From an uncultured Acetatifactor sp. (GTDB lineage Bacteria; Bacillota; Clostridia; Lachnospirales; Lachnospiraceae): a DNA stretch of 30,284 bases. Of this stretch, positions 28,580 to 30,284 are shown piece by piece. Both the position numbers and the translations under genes were made by a program. Below the pieces are notes generated by a model. It was not told where the DNA came from, did no database searches, and saw only the letters and a program-made list of their open reading frames with translations. The stretch lies in NCBI GenBank assembly GCA_904501885.1, contig CAJGCP010000024.1, positions 1 through 30,284 on the forward strand, written 5' to 3'. The stretch's first letter is position 1. Each line of letters begins with the position of its first letter.

Positions 28580-30284
28580 ATGTACCAGAGTTATGAATTG
28601 GAACTTGCCGGACGTATCCTGAAAGTGGATATCAACCGCGTAGGTAAGCAGGCAAATGGTTGTGCATTTATGCACTATGGCGATACAGTTGTGCTTTCTA
28701 CTGCAACTGCATCCGAGAAGCCCAGAGAAGGAATTGATTTCTTCCCTCTGAGCGTTGAGTATGAAGAGAAATTGTATGCAGTAGGTAAAATCCCCGGAGG
28801 ATTTAACAAGAGAGAGGGTAAGGCAAGTGAGAATGCAATTCTTACCAGCCGTGTTATCGACAGACCTATGCGTCCCTTGTTCCCCAAGGATTACCGCAAT
28901 GACGTTACCTTGAACAACCTCGTAATGAGCGTTGACCCTGAGTGCCGTCCTGAATTGGTGGCAATGCTTGGTTCTGCTATCGCAACCAGCATTTCTGATA
29001 TCCCCTTTGATGGTCCTTGCGCAACCACCCAGATTGGATTGATTAATGGTGAGTTTGTCGTGAACCCTTCTCAGGAGCAGTGGAAGAATGGCGATTTGAA
29101 CCTGACCGTTGCATCCACCAAGGAAAAGGTAATCATGATTGAAGCAGGCGCAAATGAAGTGCCTGAGGACAAGATGATCGAAGCTATCTATATGGCTCAC
29201 GACATCAACCAGACTATCATTGCATTTATCGAGAAAATTGTAGCAGAAGTTGGTAAGCCTAAGCATGAGTACACCAGCTGTGCAATTCCTCAGGAAATGT
29301 TTGATGAGATGAAGAAAATTGTAACTCCCGAAGAAATGGAAGTTGCTGTATTTACCGACGACAAGCAGACCCGTGAAGAGAATATCCGTGTGATTACTGC
29401 TAAGTTGGAAGAGGCTTTTGCAGAAAAAGAAGAGTGGTTGGCAATCTTGGGAGAGGCAGTATACCAGTACGAGAAGAAGACCGTTCGTAAAATGATTTTG
29501 AAGGATCACAAGCGTCCTGATGGCCGTGAGATTACACAGATCCGTCATTTGGCAGCAGAAGTTGATATTATCCCCCGTGTACATGGCTCCGCTATGTTTA
29601 CCCGTGGACAGACACAGATTTGTAATGTATGTACCTTGGCTCCTTTGTCCGAGCAACAGAAGATTGACGGTTTGGATGAGAATGAAGTGGCTAAGAGATA
29701 TATGCACCACTATAACTTCCCTTCCTACTCTGTAGGTGAGACCAAGCCTTCCCGCGGACCCGGAAGACGTGAAATCGGTCATGGAGCTTTGGCTGAGAGA
29801 GCATTGATTCCTGTACTTCCCAGCGAAGAGGAATTCCCTTATGCAATCCGTACCGTATCCGAAACCTTTGAGTCCAATGGTTCTACTTCCATGGCTTCCA
29901 CCTGTGCTTCCTGTATGTCCTTGATGGCAGCAGGTGTGCCTATCAAGAAGATGGTAGCAGGTATTTCCTGTGGTTTGGTTACCGGTGAGGAAGATGACGA
30001 TTTCGTACTTTTGACTGATATCCAGGGTCTTGAGGACTTCTTTGGCGATATGGACTTCAAGGTAACCGGTACTACCGAAGGTATCACTGCTATCCAGATG
30101 GATATCAAGATTCACGGTTTGACCAGACCCATCGTAGAGGGTGCTATCGCAAGATGCCGCGAAGCAAGAATGTTCATTATGGACAACTGCATGAAGCCGG
30201 CAATTGCTGAGCCGAGACCGGAAGTAAATGAGTTCGCTCCGAAGATTGTTCAGATTCAGATTGATCCGGCAAAGATCGGCGAGG
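28580..30284 (+). CDS. pnp: Polyribonucleotide nucleotidyltransferase (PNPase), 3' end beyond window
   Basis: A phosphorolytic 3'-5' exoribonuclease that degrades mRNA. The frame runs from ATG 28580, with GGAGAGAG just upstream, to the window edge: 568 complete codons of an expected roughly 700. The first RNase PH domain contains FFPLSVEYEEK, GGFNKREGK and SRVIDRPMRPLFP. An alpha-helical linker follows, then the second RNase PH domain with KRPDGREITQIRHL, FTRGQTQ and GETKPSRGPGRREIGHG. The last residues QIDPAKIGE are the beginning of the KH domain; KH and S1 domains lie outside the window. No frame break is seen. Confidence 0.96.
   Translation, partial: MYQSYELELAGRILKVDINRVGKQANGCAFMHYGDTVVLSTATASEKPREGIDFFPLSVEYEEKLYAVGKIPGGFNKREGKASENAILTSRVIDRPMRPLFPKDYRNDVTLNNLVMSVDPECRPELVAMLGSAIATSISDIPFDGPCATTQIGLINGEFVVNPSQEQWKNGDLNLTVASTKEKVIMIEAGANEVPEDKMIEAIYMAHDINQTIIAFIEKIVAEVGKPKHEYTSCAIPQEMFDEMKKIVTPEEMEVAVFTDDKQTREENIRVITAKLEEAFAEKEEWLAILGEAVYQYEKKTVRKMILKDHKRPDGREITQIRHLAAEVDIIPRVHGSAMFTRGQTQICNVCTLAPLSEQQKIDGLDENEVAKRYMHHYNFPSYSVGETKPSRGPGRREIGHGALAERALIPVLPSEEEFPYAIRTVSETFESNGSTSMASTCASCMSLMAAGVPIKKMVAGISCGLVTGEEDDDFVLLTDIQGLEDFFGDMDFKVTGTTEGITAIQMDIKIHGLTRPIVEGAIARCREARMFIMDNCMKPAIAEPRPEVNEFAPKIVQIQIDPAKIGE

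Noticed and set aside
28425..28622. 65-codon GTG-started frame with GAGG upstream, between rpsO and pnp
   Set aside because: It overlaps the pnp start and runs through leader hairpins; composition is basic and random-looking, with no recognisable family.
28280..30115. 611-aa open frame on the minus strand
   Set aside because: It is the antisense shadow of rpsO and pnp; the + strand proteins are unmistakable and the minus frame has no family motif or ribosome site.

Overview
The window looks like chromosomal core DNA from a low-to-mid GC Gram-positive anaerobe (Bacillota, class Clostridia, most likely a Lachnospiraceae gut bacterium). The evidence is gene order (DUF1385-prmC-prfA; rimP-nusA-ylxR-ylxQ-infB-rbfA-nrnA-truB-ribF; rpsO-pnp), strong AGGAGG-type ribosome binding sites, a T-box in front of thrS, an L20-type leader in front of infC, a split MetH, and DUF1540 and AI-2E family proteins. 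Nearly everything reads on the + strand. Taxonomy is inferred from layout and not from any search.

Layout. 1-3006: end of a DUF1385 membrane protein, then prmC and prfA (release factor methylase and its substrate RF1). 2996-6195: cobalamin-dependent methionine synthase in two pieces, with a separate reactivation-domain protein followed by the catalytic MetH. 6205-6540: a compact, non-obvious locus that I read as a type I toxin-antitoxin module. It has a 29-residue holin-like toxin on the minus strand, a convergent small antisense RNA, a shared bidirectional terminator, repeated stem-loops in both RNAs, a Shine-Dalgarno-masking hairpin and a perfect LexA (SOS) box across the toxin promoter. 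6563-8827: thrS behind a threonine T-box. 8964-9282: a duplicated DUF1540 protein. 9332-10705: infC-rpmI-rplT behind an autoregulatory leader, with infC starting at AUU. 10757-13536: tRNA-Gly(CCC), pepD and an AI-2E family permease. 13568-15002: tRNA-Pro(AGG) and an RlmD/TrmA-type RNA methyltransferase. 15040-17048: groES-groEL without a CIRCE element. 17088-25584: the long nusA-infB operon, from rimP to ribF. 25581-26534: a secreted SH3-NlpC/P60 hydrolase with its own consensus promoter.

The stretch 26611-27913 on the minus strand is an accessory insertion: hicA (56 aa), hicB and an XRE-type regulator with a four-helix membrane tail. It interrupts the common ribF-rpsO-pnp order. 27962-30284: rpsO and the first about 568 codons of pnp, which runs off the right edge.

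Functionally the window is dominated by translation (release, initiation, ribosomal proteins, tRNA charging, rRNA and tRNA modification) and RNA turnover (NrnA, PNPase, NusA), controlled by several RNA-level switches. Two toxin-antitoxin modules are embedded in it. The most novel-looking item is the SOS-boxed type I module between metH and thrS.
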